From: Oikopleura dioica
Lineage: Eukaryota; Chordata; Appendicularia; Copelata; Oikopleuridae
Direction of reading: 5' to 3'
Length of the DNA: 64,000 bases
Assembly: GCA_907165135.1 (NCBI GenBank)
Contig: OU015566.1
Location: 2,110,501 to 2,174,500, forward strand
The notes beneath the pieces are model-generated. The model was not told the DNA's origin. It ran no database searches and worked only from the letters and a program-made list of their open reading frames with translations. The translations under genes and the position numbers were made by a program. Below are positions 21,312 to 32,232 of the stretch, piece after piece. Numbering within the stretch: position 1 is the first letter of the stretch; the number at the start of each line of letters is the position of its first letter.

Positions 21312-24300
21312 TTAACAGTTTAAATCATGTACTACAAAAATTAACTGAAGTAACAATAACAATTGGAGCAAAGACATCAACCCCTTGGTCCGCGACCGTG
21401 TCAACTGAAATAAAATTTTCGGCGGAATCTCATAGCGGATTTCAATTCTCTTCACTAGTCGAGTTTTTTTCAGTTCTTTGAATCCGCTGCCTAGATTGAT
21501 TCGTTGGATTGATCTTTCATCGCTGTATAAATGCCCTGGAAAAACATAAATACTACCATCAACGACTTTAATAAGGGATAGCTCATCGTATTATCAAGAA
21601 AAATTGTCAGAATTTTTTAAAATTATCTAAAATAAGTCAACTAGCAACTTGAAATCCCTTGAATAAAACTGATGAAGATAAAACAGCCTTGGAGAGGCTT
21701 CCGTCCAAATACCAATTATTGTTCATCATTCTCCAAACATCTTCAAAATGTTGGTCTATCTTATCATCCACTCCTCCAATTGTCAGCAAAGCTCCTGAAG
21801 GAAGTCCGATCGCCGACGCTAGTTTAATCCATCTTCAATTTTTTATCACACAAACCGATTAAATTGAAAAAAATGCATTACCTCGGATGATCCTTTATTG
21901 GTATCCAACCGTCTTTTGTCAAGGCTTCCACTGTTCCATTTGCGTACGCACCTCCAACAGCAATTGGACGGCCATTGTACAAGCCAAGAGCACCAAAAGT
22001 GTGGTCGAAATTCGTTGCGAAGATGTGTTTGATTTTTCTCCCATCAAATTTTTCGCATGTTCTTCCATAATAATCATCGAAACAAATGATAGCTTTAAAA
22101 AGTTCAGAATTTTTTTTACAATCTTCAAGCAAACCCTTATTGCCTCCGATTAAGGTGATAGCATCCGCAAGCCAATATCTGTAGCTCAATCTTGTCCGTA
22201 ATTTTACAAAAGTGCACTTCTCTAACCGAGAAATCTAGGAAAATTGGATTAACTATAACAGCAATTCAAATTAAAAAGGGGGTCTCCTAGTTCAACCTTG
22301 TCTTTTAGCATGTGGGTCCCTGGCTCATCCTTGACTTTTAGCGTGTGGTTCCCTAGTTCATCCCGCCAACGCAGTCTAGTTCAGTCGGGATGAACTAGGG
22401 AACCAAACGTTAAAAGTGAAGGATGATCCAGGGAATCACATGCTGAATTTCACAGATGAACAAGGTGGCCCCTTATTTTACCGCGTGTGGATCTTTAAAC
22501 CCTCCAAGAATGAAAAGCTGATTTTTAACGAGAACATGTCTCGAATCTTGAGTATATTGAGACAGGGCTCCTTGATGATCATTTGGAGCTTTGATAAATA
22601 TCTCTTTGCTGATTGATCCGTCGCCGAGTAGAGCATAAGGATCGACAAGACCGGAGTGATGTGGTAAAATAACGCTTATTTGTGTTGATTCTCTTGTTGA
22701 ATAAATGAAATTTTTGATTGATATATGGCGATTGAATTTGTAAATCCGTATTCTTTTGTCAATTATTTTTTCGAATCCAGACAGTTTTATAGCTTTTTCT
22801 TCTTTTTTGTCGGACTGCTTCTGATAAATAAAAGAAAAGGAGTCATTTTTGAATCGGAATTCGAGTTTGAGCAGCTCTGATGAAAAAATTGTTGAATTTA
22901 TCTTTTCAGGAAAATAATCTGAGTAAAGGAGAAGGAAACCATTCATTGATGATTCAAGGCCGAAAAGAATACTTTCATCAAAAAATTTGAATTCAAGAAT
23001 AGAAGTTGTTCCTTTTAAAAGAGGAAAATTCAATTCAAGCTCGAAATGATCGCTTCCATCAAGTGCCAGGATAAGAGAGGAAATATGTTCGAAGTGCGCA
23101 AGTGTGGTGAAAAAATAATCGGGAATGATTGTGCGTGGAAAGGGTCTCGAAATAGAGCTTGTTTGACGGTAGAACTGCGGTTGTGAGGCAGCGTTTTTCG
23201 CAAATGCGGGAAAGACGTCATCATGGAAGGCAAAATATGGATTGCTTGTTACGTGCATCTTCTTTTGCGCTTTCGTTTGCACGAAGTCAAGCTCAATTAG
23301 CTCTTTTAGAAGGATTTCAGATGTCAAATCTGGCTTTCGGGAAGCCTTTTGGTCGGGAAGAAAGCTCGAAAATCCCGTCCGAAATCAAATTTTATCTCAA
23401 ACGTTGCGTCAAAAACAAAGCTTTGAATAAAAAAATTTTTCATCGTAAGCAACTGCATTCCCAAAATACTCGCATTCGTCGTTATTATTGCCATTTTGAT
23501 CCGTGTAGAAGCGGTCATTTTTAGCGAACAAATTAGAGACGCAGTTGGTTTTTTCTTCATATTGAACGAGAGAACCTATCCACTCGCTGCTGAGAGCAAG
23601 AAATTTTCCCTCCGCTTCCAAAAGAAAAGAATATTGAGTATTTGAGAGAGCGATGCTTCTTGTCACCAGAATAAGGATCAATCTTCCCAAGTCAATCAAA
23701 GGAACCACGTGAACAGGGTCAATATCTCGAAAAACAACTGGAAGAGAAATTTCATCTTTCCGCCAACCCTTTTCGAGTTCTTCGCTCTTTCTTATCTTAT
23801 TCAAAGCAATTGTCCTTGAAACTTTGATCCAACGGTCACCAAGCCTGATGCTCATCAAATGAAAGACCCCTTTGAAAGTTACAGATGAGGTTTTTACGTT
23901 AAAATGGTTGCTAGCAATAAAGCCTTGTGCTTCTTCGAAGCGATTCAAGTTGTAGTCTGGCGCATAATAATAGCATTTATCAGATCTGGAAGTTGGTGAG
24001 CTTAGTGTTGGTCAAAAATTGATTGTTTTCTGTGTAAGTCGAAATCTAAAAGACCCTGTTTCAAATAACAACAACTGGAAACACCGCTTTACTTCTTTCT
24101 TTCCTGAGTATTTCTATATGATGAGTTCCAATAGAAGACATAAAATGAAAAACGAAGAATCCGCTAAAAAGCTCATCTCCTCAATCAAACTCAATCTACT
24201 TACATTTGACTCTTCTGATTCGGAATACTTTTCGGTGAAATATTCCTCTCACTGAAAATCACTAGATTTCCAATTACATCGACCAAGAAGTGCTCGCCAT

Positions 24301-27300
24301 TGAGAAAAGTGGAACCGGTCGACTTAAAGATTTTTGATGACGAAATCATATTGAAATAAATCATCAATCACTTACATATTGAAATAATGGAATATCGATT
24401 AGGACTTTTGTTCCGTTTAAATTGAGGTCAGAAAGAAAGATTGGAAATTTTTTTCTCTTGCTCTGACGACCATCCCAACGACCAGCAATTAACTCGTCGG
24501 ATTGCTTCTGATCTGTCACCATTAAAATATCTTCAGAGGCATCAAAGTTTTCGGATTTTGAAAGATCAAAAACTGGAATAAGTTTTTGTTTCGACTCGGC
24601 CAATTTTTCGCATTTGTAAAAAGGGCAAGGGCACCCTTTCTTACAGTATTTTTCAGTTGGGCAAACATCACCAGCTGAATCAAAAGACCTGGTCAGCTGA
24701 AAACAGATGGACTCGCAGGGGGAAATTGCGGTGTTTCCTGGTTTGGTAAAATTCCTGGTTTGGTAAGAGTCATGGTTTGGTAAGAATCCTGGTTTGGTAA
24801 AGTTTTTGAAGTCTTACCAAATCAGGAATTTTACCAGACCATGATTTTTACCAAACCAGGAAATCTATTTTCAAAAATCTCAAAAATCAAAAAGTGAAAA
24901 CATCGAGTCTTACCGTTTTTGCTCAACCCCCCCTCGAAGTGAAAAATATAAAAATAAAAATCATTTTTTCGCAAAAGCAGACCAGAAATGCCAGAAAATT
25001 GCCAATTTATCAGTAAGATAAGCCTTATTTTAAGTTCTATTTCTTTCCTACCCCTCTTACTGCATCAAAATTCCCTCAAAAGATAGTTGCAAATTTTGCT
25101 TTATTGAATGAACTGAGCCAGAGTTGTACATTTGGCAAATTTTTCTCGTAGCGGAGATAGCGGAGCTGACCCGAAAATTTAGCGGGGCTGACCAAAAAAA
25201 TTTTCCCCGTAGCGGAGCGGAGCGGAGCTGACTAATTTTCTTTTCCCCGTGGCTGAGCGTAGCGGAGCTGACTCAAAATTTTTTCTCCGTAACTAAGCGT
25301 AGCGAAGCTGATCAATTTTTGTGACCTGTAGCGGAGCTGACGAAAAAAAAAAAATTCCCGTAGCGGAGCGGAGCGGAGATAGGTGGAGTATTAGCTAGGA
25401 TAGCTAAGCTAAGCTGAACTAGCTGAAAAAGCCCAGGGCCGTTATCTACACTGATTGAGAACTTATTTTACTCAGAAAAGGGCCTTATTTTACATAGAAA
25501 GGGCTTATTTTACACGCGGCATAAGGGTACTGCCGAATCTGTTGAACCTTAAATCATTTGATAAAAAATAAGTTTTAGGGGGAAAATGGCCCTTCTTTTC
25601 TAGGGTCGGCGCCGACCATCGACCAAATCGACATTGTCGGGTGTCGGGTCGGGTTTCGGTCGGACCGACCCGACCCGACATTGATATTTGTCGTTGGTCG
25701 GTCGATGGTCGGGTTTTTGTCGGGTCTGTGGTCGGTTTTCGCATATTCTCGCCGAGAATTTCTCGGGCATGTTTTCTGACATAAATTCACTTCTGTTATT
25801 CGAGAAGTTTTTCATATTTTAATGTCACTAGCGCCAAACCATTTAGAATTTTGGACATTTATAAAATCGAATGTTTCATAACCCCCATCTTTGGATTTTG
25901 AAGCTTTTTCATCATTCTCATCGGCCGACCACCGACCCGACCATGATTTCGGCCATTTCAAAGTGGCCCGACCCGACCCGACATTGAAAAAGGGTGGTCG
26001 ATGCCGACCCTAGCTTCTTTAACGGGATTTTCACTGACTTTTTCTGGCCAAGATATTTACTAATTTACGCCGTTTTCTGTAACTGGTAAACTGGTAAATA
26101 CTCAGATTTTGCCTATCTAATCAGGTTTTCCCTCATTTTTGGAAAGGGCCTTTTTTACACAGAGAGGGGCCTTATTTTACAGAGAAAGGGGCCCTATTTT
26201 ACACAGAAAAGAGCCCAAACTTAGTCAGCTTAGTAGCGGTAGCTGAGCTTACCCCTAAAGAGCGGGTAAAAGGTGCGGAAACGTAGCGCTCACTTTTGCT
26301 ACTTCTAGAAGAAATTAGTAGGAAAAGTGCGAGCTAGAGGTCCGGCAACGCAGCACTCACCCTTTAGGGTGCGGAAACTCCTCACACAGTTATAAAAAGG
26401 GGGGTCACAATTATAACGGGCAAATTCTTCCCGAGACTCACAATTATAACGGGTTCAATATTCTTCCCTGGACTCACTAAGTTAACGGGATTTTCAGATT
26501 CTCGAAATGAATTGAGCGCCCGTGGCGAGCTTGCTCTTCGTTTTTTCTAGAAGTGTAACTTTGATTTTCTAGAAGTGCTCAGAACAAAATTCGATTGGTT
26601 CGCCGATTTCGAGTTCAGCTGAGTTCAGTCAATTCATTTTGAGAATCTGAAACCCGTTAACTTAGTGAGTCCAGGGAAGAATATTGAACCCGTTATAATT
26701 GTGAGTCTCGGGAAGAATTTGCCCGTTATAATTGTGACCCCCCTTTTTATTAATAGAAACTCGACATTTTCCAATAAAGAGGGATGAAGACATCGATATC
26801 AACAACTTTCGACGTCTTTTTTCATCCTCTTTTTTACGAGGTCAGTCGAGGTCACGTAACCCCAAATGACCTCACTAAAATCCACTGCGAGATAAAAAAA
26901 TATATCATTTTAAAGGAAAAATTTTTCATATTTAAATTGAAAACCATAATAAAGTGAAAAACAAGAATTATTTAAATAACATATTATTAAACAATATTAA
27001 ACAACAAATCACACCACTGTATGTTTTAGACTAAAACTTTAAGTAGTAAGATTGTGTTTAAGTGACTTAAATGACTGTCATTGAGCTGAGCTGAGCAAAG
27101 TGATAATTGTCTGAGCTGAGCTGAGCAGATCATTTTATTTTCAAAAATCACTGAGCTTAGCTGAGCGACTGCTCAGCTGACTCAGCTCAGAGAATTTTTT
27201 ACTCAGGTCAGCTCAGTTCATTCAATAAAGCAAAATTTGCAACTATCTTTTGAGGGAATTTCGATGCAGTAAGAGGGGTAGGAAAGAAATAGAACTTAAA

Positions 27301-28206
27301 ATAAGGCTTATCTTACTGATAAATTGGCAATTTTCTGGCATTTCTGGTCTGCTTTTGCGAAAAAATGATTTTTATTTTTATATTTTTCACTTCGAGGGGG
27401 GTTGAGCAAAAACGGTAAGACTCGATGTTTTCACTTTTTGATTTTTGAGATTTTTGAAAATAGATTTTCCTGGTTTGGTAAAAATCATGGTTTGGTAAAA
27501 TTCCTGATTTGGTAAGACTTCAAAAACTTTACCAAACCAGGATTCTTACCAAACCATGACTCTTACCAAACCAGGAATTTTACCAAACCAGGAAACACCG
27601 GAAATTGCTTGTGTACGTTTTAAATTCAGAACAAGCGTATTTGAACAAAGATGCCGGCATATTTTCGCATCGTAAAATTTTTTCTTCTTGCAGCGGACCA
27701 AATTGAGTTTATTATCCTCCTCTGAGAATTCTAGGGCTTCTTCTTCTGGTTGCTGTATTCTAGAGACTGGCTCAGGGAGAGGAAACATTTGTGTTTCGTA
27801 ACATTGCTTCATCAAATGCCCGCATAAGTCCATATTTTCCACACGAATGCATTTTTTATAATTTCGATTACAAGTCGATGTAAGAAAAGTGGCTACGCCA
27901 CGTGATTTTTCCAAAGATTGAAGATTCGCTTGAAATCGTTAAAAAATAATTTGCTGTCAATTTCTTACTCAAAAGCATGATTAAAATCCAAAATAAGGAA
28001 CCAAGTCCAAGGTAGACTTTCAACTGAGTATCTGTCGAAAAACCATGCTGAGACAGACTCACTCTGTTCCTGATTTTTTTGACCCAGGTTTTCTTTTTCA
28101 AATCTCGCTTTTGGGTGTTGATACTTCGAGAAGAAAGCACCTCTTCCGGAAATAAATAAACTTTCTTCCCTTTATGCTTGAGAACACCTATGCAATGACA
28201 ATCCAT
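21312..28206 (-). CDS. Type II membrane protein with kelch-like repeats, split by a transposon
   Basis: Minus-strand exons: 28206-27969, 27928-27599, 24674-24376, 24322-24204, 23985-23417, 23329-22482, 22234-21882, 21832-21649, 21582 to about 21312. Phases agree throughout. Residues 1-60 are basic and cytoplasmic-like (KRDLKKKTWVKKIRNR), then a signal-anchor (YLGLGSLFWILIMLL), an extracellular Cys-rich stretch (CKKGCPCPFYKCEKL), a middle region of unknown fold, and kelch-type blades (QLFILGGF, LYNGRPIAVGGAYANG, GALLTIGGVDD, IKVVDGSIYVF). A 2870-bp foldback transposon lies between exons 2 and 3. The last exon shifts frame after GSIYVF at a run of six T; five T would keep the kelch motif HLYSDERSIQRINL in frame, so either a very short intron, a sequencing error or a lesion is present. 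The C-terminus is uncertain. Ligand unknown. Confidence 0.68.
22277..22473. mobile_element. Short foldback element in a kelch-gene intron
   Basis: About 195 bp with two arms meeting near 22375. The left arm carries TGGTTCCCTAGTTCATCCCG, the right arm CGGGATGAACTAGGGAACC; outer parts (GGGTCCCTGGCTCATCC / GGATGATCCAGGGAATC) pair too. It has no coding capacity and sits wholly in the intron between exons 22482 and 22234. A MITE of unknown superfamily; no clear target-site duplication. Confidence 0.65.
25140..25425. repeat. Tandem GTAGCGGAGCGGAGCTGAC-type repeats
   Basis: Irregular tandem array of units built from GTAGCGGAGCTGAC separated by short A/T runs, inside the left part of the foldback transposon. 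Related GAGCTGAGCTGAGC units appear on the right side at about 27080-27210. Confidence 0.7.
25600..26013. mobile_element. Nested inverted-repeat element (CTAGGGTCGGC ends)
   Basis: Begins CTAGGGTCGGC and ends GCCGACCCTAG, with arms full of GTCGGGTCGGG / CCCGACCCGAC words that pair over long stretches. The flanks CTTCTTTT (25592-25599) and CTTCTTTA (26014-26021) match in 7 of 8 positions, which looks like a target duplication of a hAT-type size. It inserted into the larger foldback transposon. The minus-strand frames seen here are only translations of the repeat. Confidence 0.65.
26394..26748. mobile_element. Nested inverted-repeat element (AAAAAGGGGGGTCAC ends)
   Basis: Left arm reads GGGGTCACAATTATAACGGG and continues through ACTCACAATTATAACGGGTT; the right arm is the reverse complement, ending in CCCGTTATAATTGTGACCCC. 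About 355 bp with arms of about 120 bp around a short GC-richer centre. Non-coding, nested in the foldback transposon. Confidence 0.65.
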
Positions 28207-28551
28207 ACACTGAAAATTTGCAATCAGTAATTTTATACCAGGATAACTACCTTGACTCTAGTTTGATAAATCCGGTTTCTGCTCTTGCCATGGTCGTGTT
28301 TCATCTGCAAAAAGGCTTGAAAAGAGCACTTAATTTGATAGAACGGGAAGAACCGCTTTTTCGAGTTTTACCAATCTACTTGACAGTTTTACTGCTTTCT
28401 CCGGTATTCCGAATACCATATTCGGTTTTCAGCGCTTGAATTCATGCATTGAAAGCATAATTTTTATCTTAGTGTTAGACCAATGAATCATCGGCAATGA
28501 TTGTTTTTTTTAATGCAAAATACATTATCTCTCAGTTTTTATTTGTCAACT

Positions 28552-29727
28552 TTATTCCAAACTATTAACCAAAAGCATCACAAAAATAACCACAGAATTA
28601 TTGACACGGTTAGCAGCTGAACAAGTGATTGTCTCCAATGTTGGTATTGTTTCTGGAGACTCAGTTGGTGTTGTTGTAGCACTCGTTGTTGTTTCAGAAA
28701 ACGTCCAGATTGGTAATAACGTTTGAGGGCATCCCCCATTAGACAAGCATGAATAAAGAATATCCAATTTTTTATGTACAACATTGATTTCAGTCTGCAA
28801 GTTAATTATTGTCCCTAAATTTTCCAGAGTCGCCTCTTGAACTTGAAAAGGATAACTCTATTTATCAATAAAATAATCTCAAAACACCCTTTTCCTGCTT
28901 TCAAAATTTGATTGGCTTGATCATCTCGATCAATCAGGTTTTGATGAAAATTTTCAAGTGTTATAAGACGGGTTTTTTGCTCATCAAATTCCTCCTTGAT
29001 AGTGGCATCTCCAAGATGAATACCATCTATGACTGATTTACCATAGATCACAAAAATCGTAATTATGGATGAAGCGGCGATACAAATAATCAGAGATAGC
29101 GTTATTATGATTCTTCTCGCCCTTTTACGCTCTGATTTCCGAGAGCTTAAAAAATAATAAAAAAATGAAAAATATAACGTTTATTAACCTTTTGATCGCC
29201 GCATTCTCAATTTTCAGGTTCTTATAGTCTTCAAGAAGGAAACTTGGCGGCTAAAAATGTGTTATTACAATTTCTTAAAGACCCCCGTCAGCTTTTTTGA
29301 AAAATCTTTTTCGGAATTTTAAAATTTTGACCCCGGAAATGGATTCTTCAGGTCAAAAACGATTTTCAGGCGTCATTTTTTGGGGGTCTATCTCGACTCT
29401 AACACCCCTAAAATCGCATTTGAAAATTGGACTTTTCGCCGAAAATTGACGAATTTGCCCTAATTTTGCCAAAAATATCGATTTTTATTGGTCAAATCTT
29501 CGTCCTCTACAGTTTTTGAAGCAAGTTTAACTTGAGGACACATAAAGAACCAAAAATATGGTGTTTTTAAAAATTTCAATTTTTCGAAGGAAAAAGCTGA
29601 CGGGGGGGTCCTTAATAAGTAATTTTTAAAATTATTTATTGTCCACCTCAAACTTAGCAGGAGTCGTCTCAGTCAGATTGGACTCGGAGATTTTCGAAAA
29701 ATCTTTCAACGATGTGTCTCTTTTCAT
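28552..29727 (-). CDS. Small type II membrane protein with coiled-coil stalk (229 aa)
   Basis: Minus-strand exons: 29727-29647, 29250-29189, 29145-28889, 28841-28552; phases sum to 229 residues. The order is an N-terminal polar region (MKRDTSLKDFSKISES), a basic patch (SRKSERKRARR), a signal-anchor (IIITLSLIICIAASSIITIFVIY), a helical stalk (KEEFDEQKTRLITLENFHQN), a short Cys pair segment (YSCLSNGGCPQT), a Thr-rich stretch (TTTSATTTPTESPET) and a C-terminal hydrophobic end (NNSVVIFVMLLVNSLE) that could be a GPI signal or a second membrane segment. The third intron, 28842-28888, needs a GG donor (AAAG then GGTG); the GT one base later leads to a stop. Intron 1 carries a TTAA-flanked MITE. It lies just upstream of the kelch-like membrane gene on the same strand, so the two may be co-expressed. 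Family unknown. Confidence 0.62.
29275..29615. mobile_element. TTAA-flanked MITE (piggyBac-like target site)
   Basis: Inverted ends TTAAAGACCCCCGTCAGC and, reading the other strand from the right side, TTAAGGACCCCCCCGTCAGC enclose about 340 bp of non-coding A/T-rich sequence. TTAA at both outer ends is the target preference of piggyBac transposons; assignment is inference. It lies in intron 1 of the 28552-29727 gene. Confidence 0.6.
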
Positions 29728-30057
29728 TTTTTTTTGAGCTTTGACCTTTTGACGGAAAAATGATTTTCCCTTTTCTCACATAAAGTAATAATAAACCGGA
29801 TATTGATTTCAAGCTTAATGGTTATGAATAGAGGAGGTCGAGATGTCAAATGATTTTCACTTATAAAAGTGAGATAAAACAGGACTTGAGCCTTTTCCTC
29901 CAGGAAGCGCACTTTCAGTCCATATTTTGTCAAAAGTTTATGCCGCTCAAGTCGCTTTACTTATCGCCTACCTCCTCCCAAATCCCCTTATCAAGGCTTC
30001 AACGATCGAAATCAGCTTCACTTATCAAAAGTCACTCCCAACGAAAGCTTTTCAATC
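29728..30057. other. Divergent intergenic region before troponin T
   Basis: Short shared upstream region between the minus-strand type II membrane gene (start 29727) and the troponin T-like gene (start 30058). The overlapping plus-strand frames here look like 5' UTR sequence. No clear TATA box. Confidence 0.4.
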
Positions 30058-30749
30058 ATGGATGACGATTTCGTCAAGAAGCGCCTCGAGCGAGATTTGG
30101 CCGAGCTCAAGAGAATGTGCGACGATCACTTCCAGAAGCGAGCAGCCGATGAGGAGAACATTACTGAGCTCGAGGGACGAATGAGCGAGCGAAAGAATGT
30201 AAGGGCTAGTGCTTAGGGTTGAAGTTTCTTCTTCAAAGGAAAAAAAAGTTGAATACTGAAATATTTTTTCAGCTCCGAGAAGAGCAGAAAAATGCCCGAT
30301 TGGAAAAAGAAAAAGCCAAGAACGAGGCCGAGCGACTCGCCAAAGAAGCCAAGGAAAAGGCTGAAGAAGAGCGAAAAGCTAACGAAGCTGAGGAGAAGGC
30401 CGCGATTCTTTCTGGTGAGTAATGAGGTTATTTTTGGCTATGATTTCATGCTCCCCTCTTTCGCCACGTTTTCGCACTTCGTATTTTTTCGGCACGTGTC
30501 AACAGCTGAAGTCGAGGAAACTAAGAGCAAATTGAAAATTAACGAGGTTCAAATGATTTCTTCGAGTTCGAACAAGGCGAACTCAAAGAGTGATTCCCCT
30601 ATTTTCCCCTTTTTTTCTACCATAAATAATGAATAAACCCCCTTTTAGCCATGTCCCAGGGCTACGACAAGGAAGCCGCCCGAAAGCGACGAGGCGAAAA
30701 GCGACGACTCAAGCGACGATCTGCCGCCATCAAGCAGGCCCAGGCCTAA
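30058..30749 (+). CDS. TNNT: Short troponin T-like protein
   Basis: Troponin T anchors the troponin complex to tropomyosin on thin filaments. Exons 30058-30198, 30273-30414 and 30649-30749 give 127 residues. The family signature is clear: DDDFVKKRLERDLAELKRM (vertebrate RMEKDLNELQ), AHF-like DDHFQKRAADEENITELEGR, a long charged helix (EAERLAKEAKEKAEEERK) and ILSAMSQGYDKEAARKR (vertebrate ALSNM-GGY). The protein stops at QAQA, just where others continue into the T2 region that contacts troponin I and C, and it lacks the acidic N-terminal extension. Codon use is highly biased (CGA, AAG, GCC), as in strongly expressed genes. An extra open segment at about 30506-30636 begins with a good acceptor and could be an alternative last exon (EVEETKSKLKINE). 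The truncation could be isoform-specific. Confidence 0.82.
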
Positions 30750-31151
30750 GGGCGTCTCATCAGCCAATCATTCTCTCCAAATTATCACGTGCCGTTCTTT
30801 TTTCATGTCTTCTTCTTCTGTCCCTCTCTAACTCACTTCCTTTTCGTGCTTTCTTGCTTCTTTTTGCGCCGGAATATGAAGCTCTAGAAACTTGAAAGGA
30901 ATTGACAAGAGAGTAAATCTTATTTTCAAATTGTGTGTGTCGACAACACTTTTTTTGTATTTTTTGCGCTGTGCCTTCTTTATAGACCTGATTTCGGAAG
31001 ACCGTTGAAATTTCAAAAGCCTTTTAATAAACTTTTAAATAACAAAAATTGCGCTTTTTTGACAGATTTATTCCTCGAAAATGACAAATAAATCATTTGA
31101 AATGATAGCAGAAAAAGACGCAAGAAACATTCCTTCTTCGGAATGGATGGA

Positions 31152-32232
31152 TTAACCGAAGAGATCCATGCCGAAGTCTTCGTCGGAGGACTCTTCAGAT
31201 TCTTCAGCGGCTGGTGCGGCTTCCTCAGCTGCCTCAGCGGCTTCTTGAAGCAAGAATGGGAAAAACTGATATTGGGGCTTTTCAAACCTGGAGCAGCAGA
31301 AGCAAAGGCCTCAGGATTGGCAAGGTATTCCTTGAGCTTCTCGACTTGTGGGAAGGTAATTTCAGTCGCCGCAGCAATGGCCTGGATGTTCTTGAAGGCA
31401 TTGGCGATGCTGTGAGGAGCAGAAGCAGCGGTAGGATAACCAATCGACAATGAAACGGCGGCGACATTGCTGACAGCGCTGAGGAACTTCGCTTTGATGT
31501 CGTCCTCGGTGATGTCGAGAATGTCAGGAGAGTAGATAGTTCCAGCATCGTAGCAGCTGATGACGTCAAGACCGTAGGTGAAGGGAGAGATCTTCAGCAT
31601 GTTGAGAAGGGTGGCGGCGGATTCACCGACTTTGTCGCCTTCGTTGATCAAGTTGACAGGGGCGGTGATTTCGATGTTACCACGGGTAATCTTGGTTGGG
31701 ACAGAAAGGGCCTGGAAGAAAGATGTTTTCTCGGGACCGAGAGTTGTGACCTGATTGGGTTCTAGGCATCCAGAGACATGAAGGAAAGTTAATATCTAGA
31801 ACCATTCCTGTGGAGGAACAACAACAGGAACAGGAGCAACAGCACCAGTTCTAGCGGCAGCAGGCACCTTGAAGCTCATCACCAAGTCACGGATTTCCTT
31901 CATGTCTCCGTTGAAGCAAACAAGACCGACGTTGAGCTTAACCAAGTAGGACAGCTTTTCGAGCTCGGGCTTGTCCTCGTACAATTGGCGCATGGCTTTC
32001 TTCATCATGGTGTTTTTGCCCATGAGAATTTCACCTTGACCTCGGAGACCTAAATTCAAATAAAGAGTCTCGCTTTCAAATCATCATTTCTACCTGTTCG
32101 GATTTGCTGAAACTGCTTGGAAGTAACATTATCAGCATCGCAAACAAGGACCTTGTCGTACTGAGAGAGAATTCTCTCGACTTTTTGGAAGTATTCGGCC
32201 TTCCATTCCTTTCGATCTCTTCCCAAAACCAT
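31152..32232 (-). CDS. RPLP0: 60S acidic ribosomal protein P0
   Basis: Stalk-base protein of the large ribosomal subunit that holds P1/P2 and helps recruit elongation factors. Minus-strand exons: 32232-32094, 32049-31808, 31750-31288, 31243-31152; 311 residues (human 317). Family segments: MGKNTMMKKAMRQL, KLNVGLVCFNGDM, LGPEKTSFFQALS, ATLLNMLKISPF, YDAGTIYSPDILDITE, FLSAVSNVAAVSLSIGYPT and the acidic C-terminal tail ending EESSDEDFGMDLFG, the usual P-protein end bound by elongation factors. Because the protein is so conserved, it tests splice sites well: the second intron (31751-31807) joins VVVPPQ to VTTLGPEK only if it begins GAATGG, a GA-AG intron; the neighbouring GT would add a stop. Confidence 0.96.

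Larger units (their letters stand above)
24730..27599. mobile_element. 2.87-kb non-autonomous foldback transposon with long terminal inverted repeats
   Basis: Starts GGTGTTTCCTGG and ends CCAGGAAACACC, with inverted arms of about 390 bp (24730 to about 25120 and about 27210-27599) that are almost identical. Exact 9-bp target duplications GGAAATTGC flank it (24721-24729 and 27600-27608). Each arm opens with repeats of TGGTTTGGTAA in both orientations. The interior is low-complexity and repeat-rich (GTAGCGGAGCGGAGCTGAC units, GGGCCTTATTTTACAC units) and contains two further inverted-repeat elements. I see no transposase frame, so it must be mobilised in trans. A 9-bp duplication with long terminal repeats points to a Mutator-like group; that assignment is inference. 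It lies within the kelch gene, and its right end supplies a possible splice donor. Confidence 0.88.

Noticed and set aside
25505-25815. Overlapping minus-strand frames rich in Arg/Pro/Asp/Thr
   Set aside because: They translate the GTCGGGTCGGG repeats of a nested inverted-repeat element.
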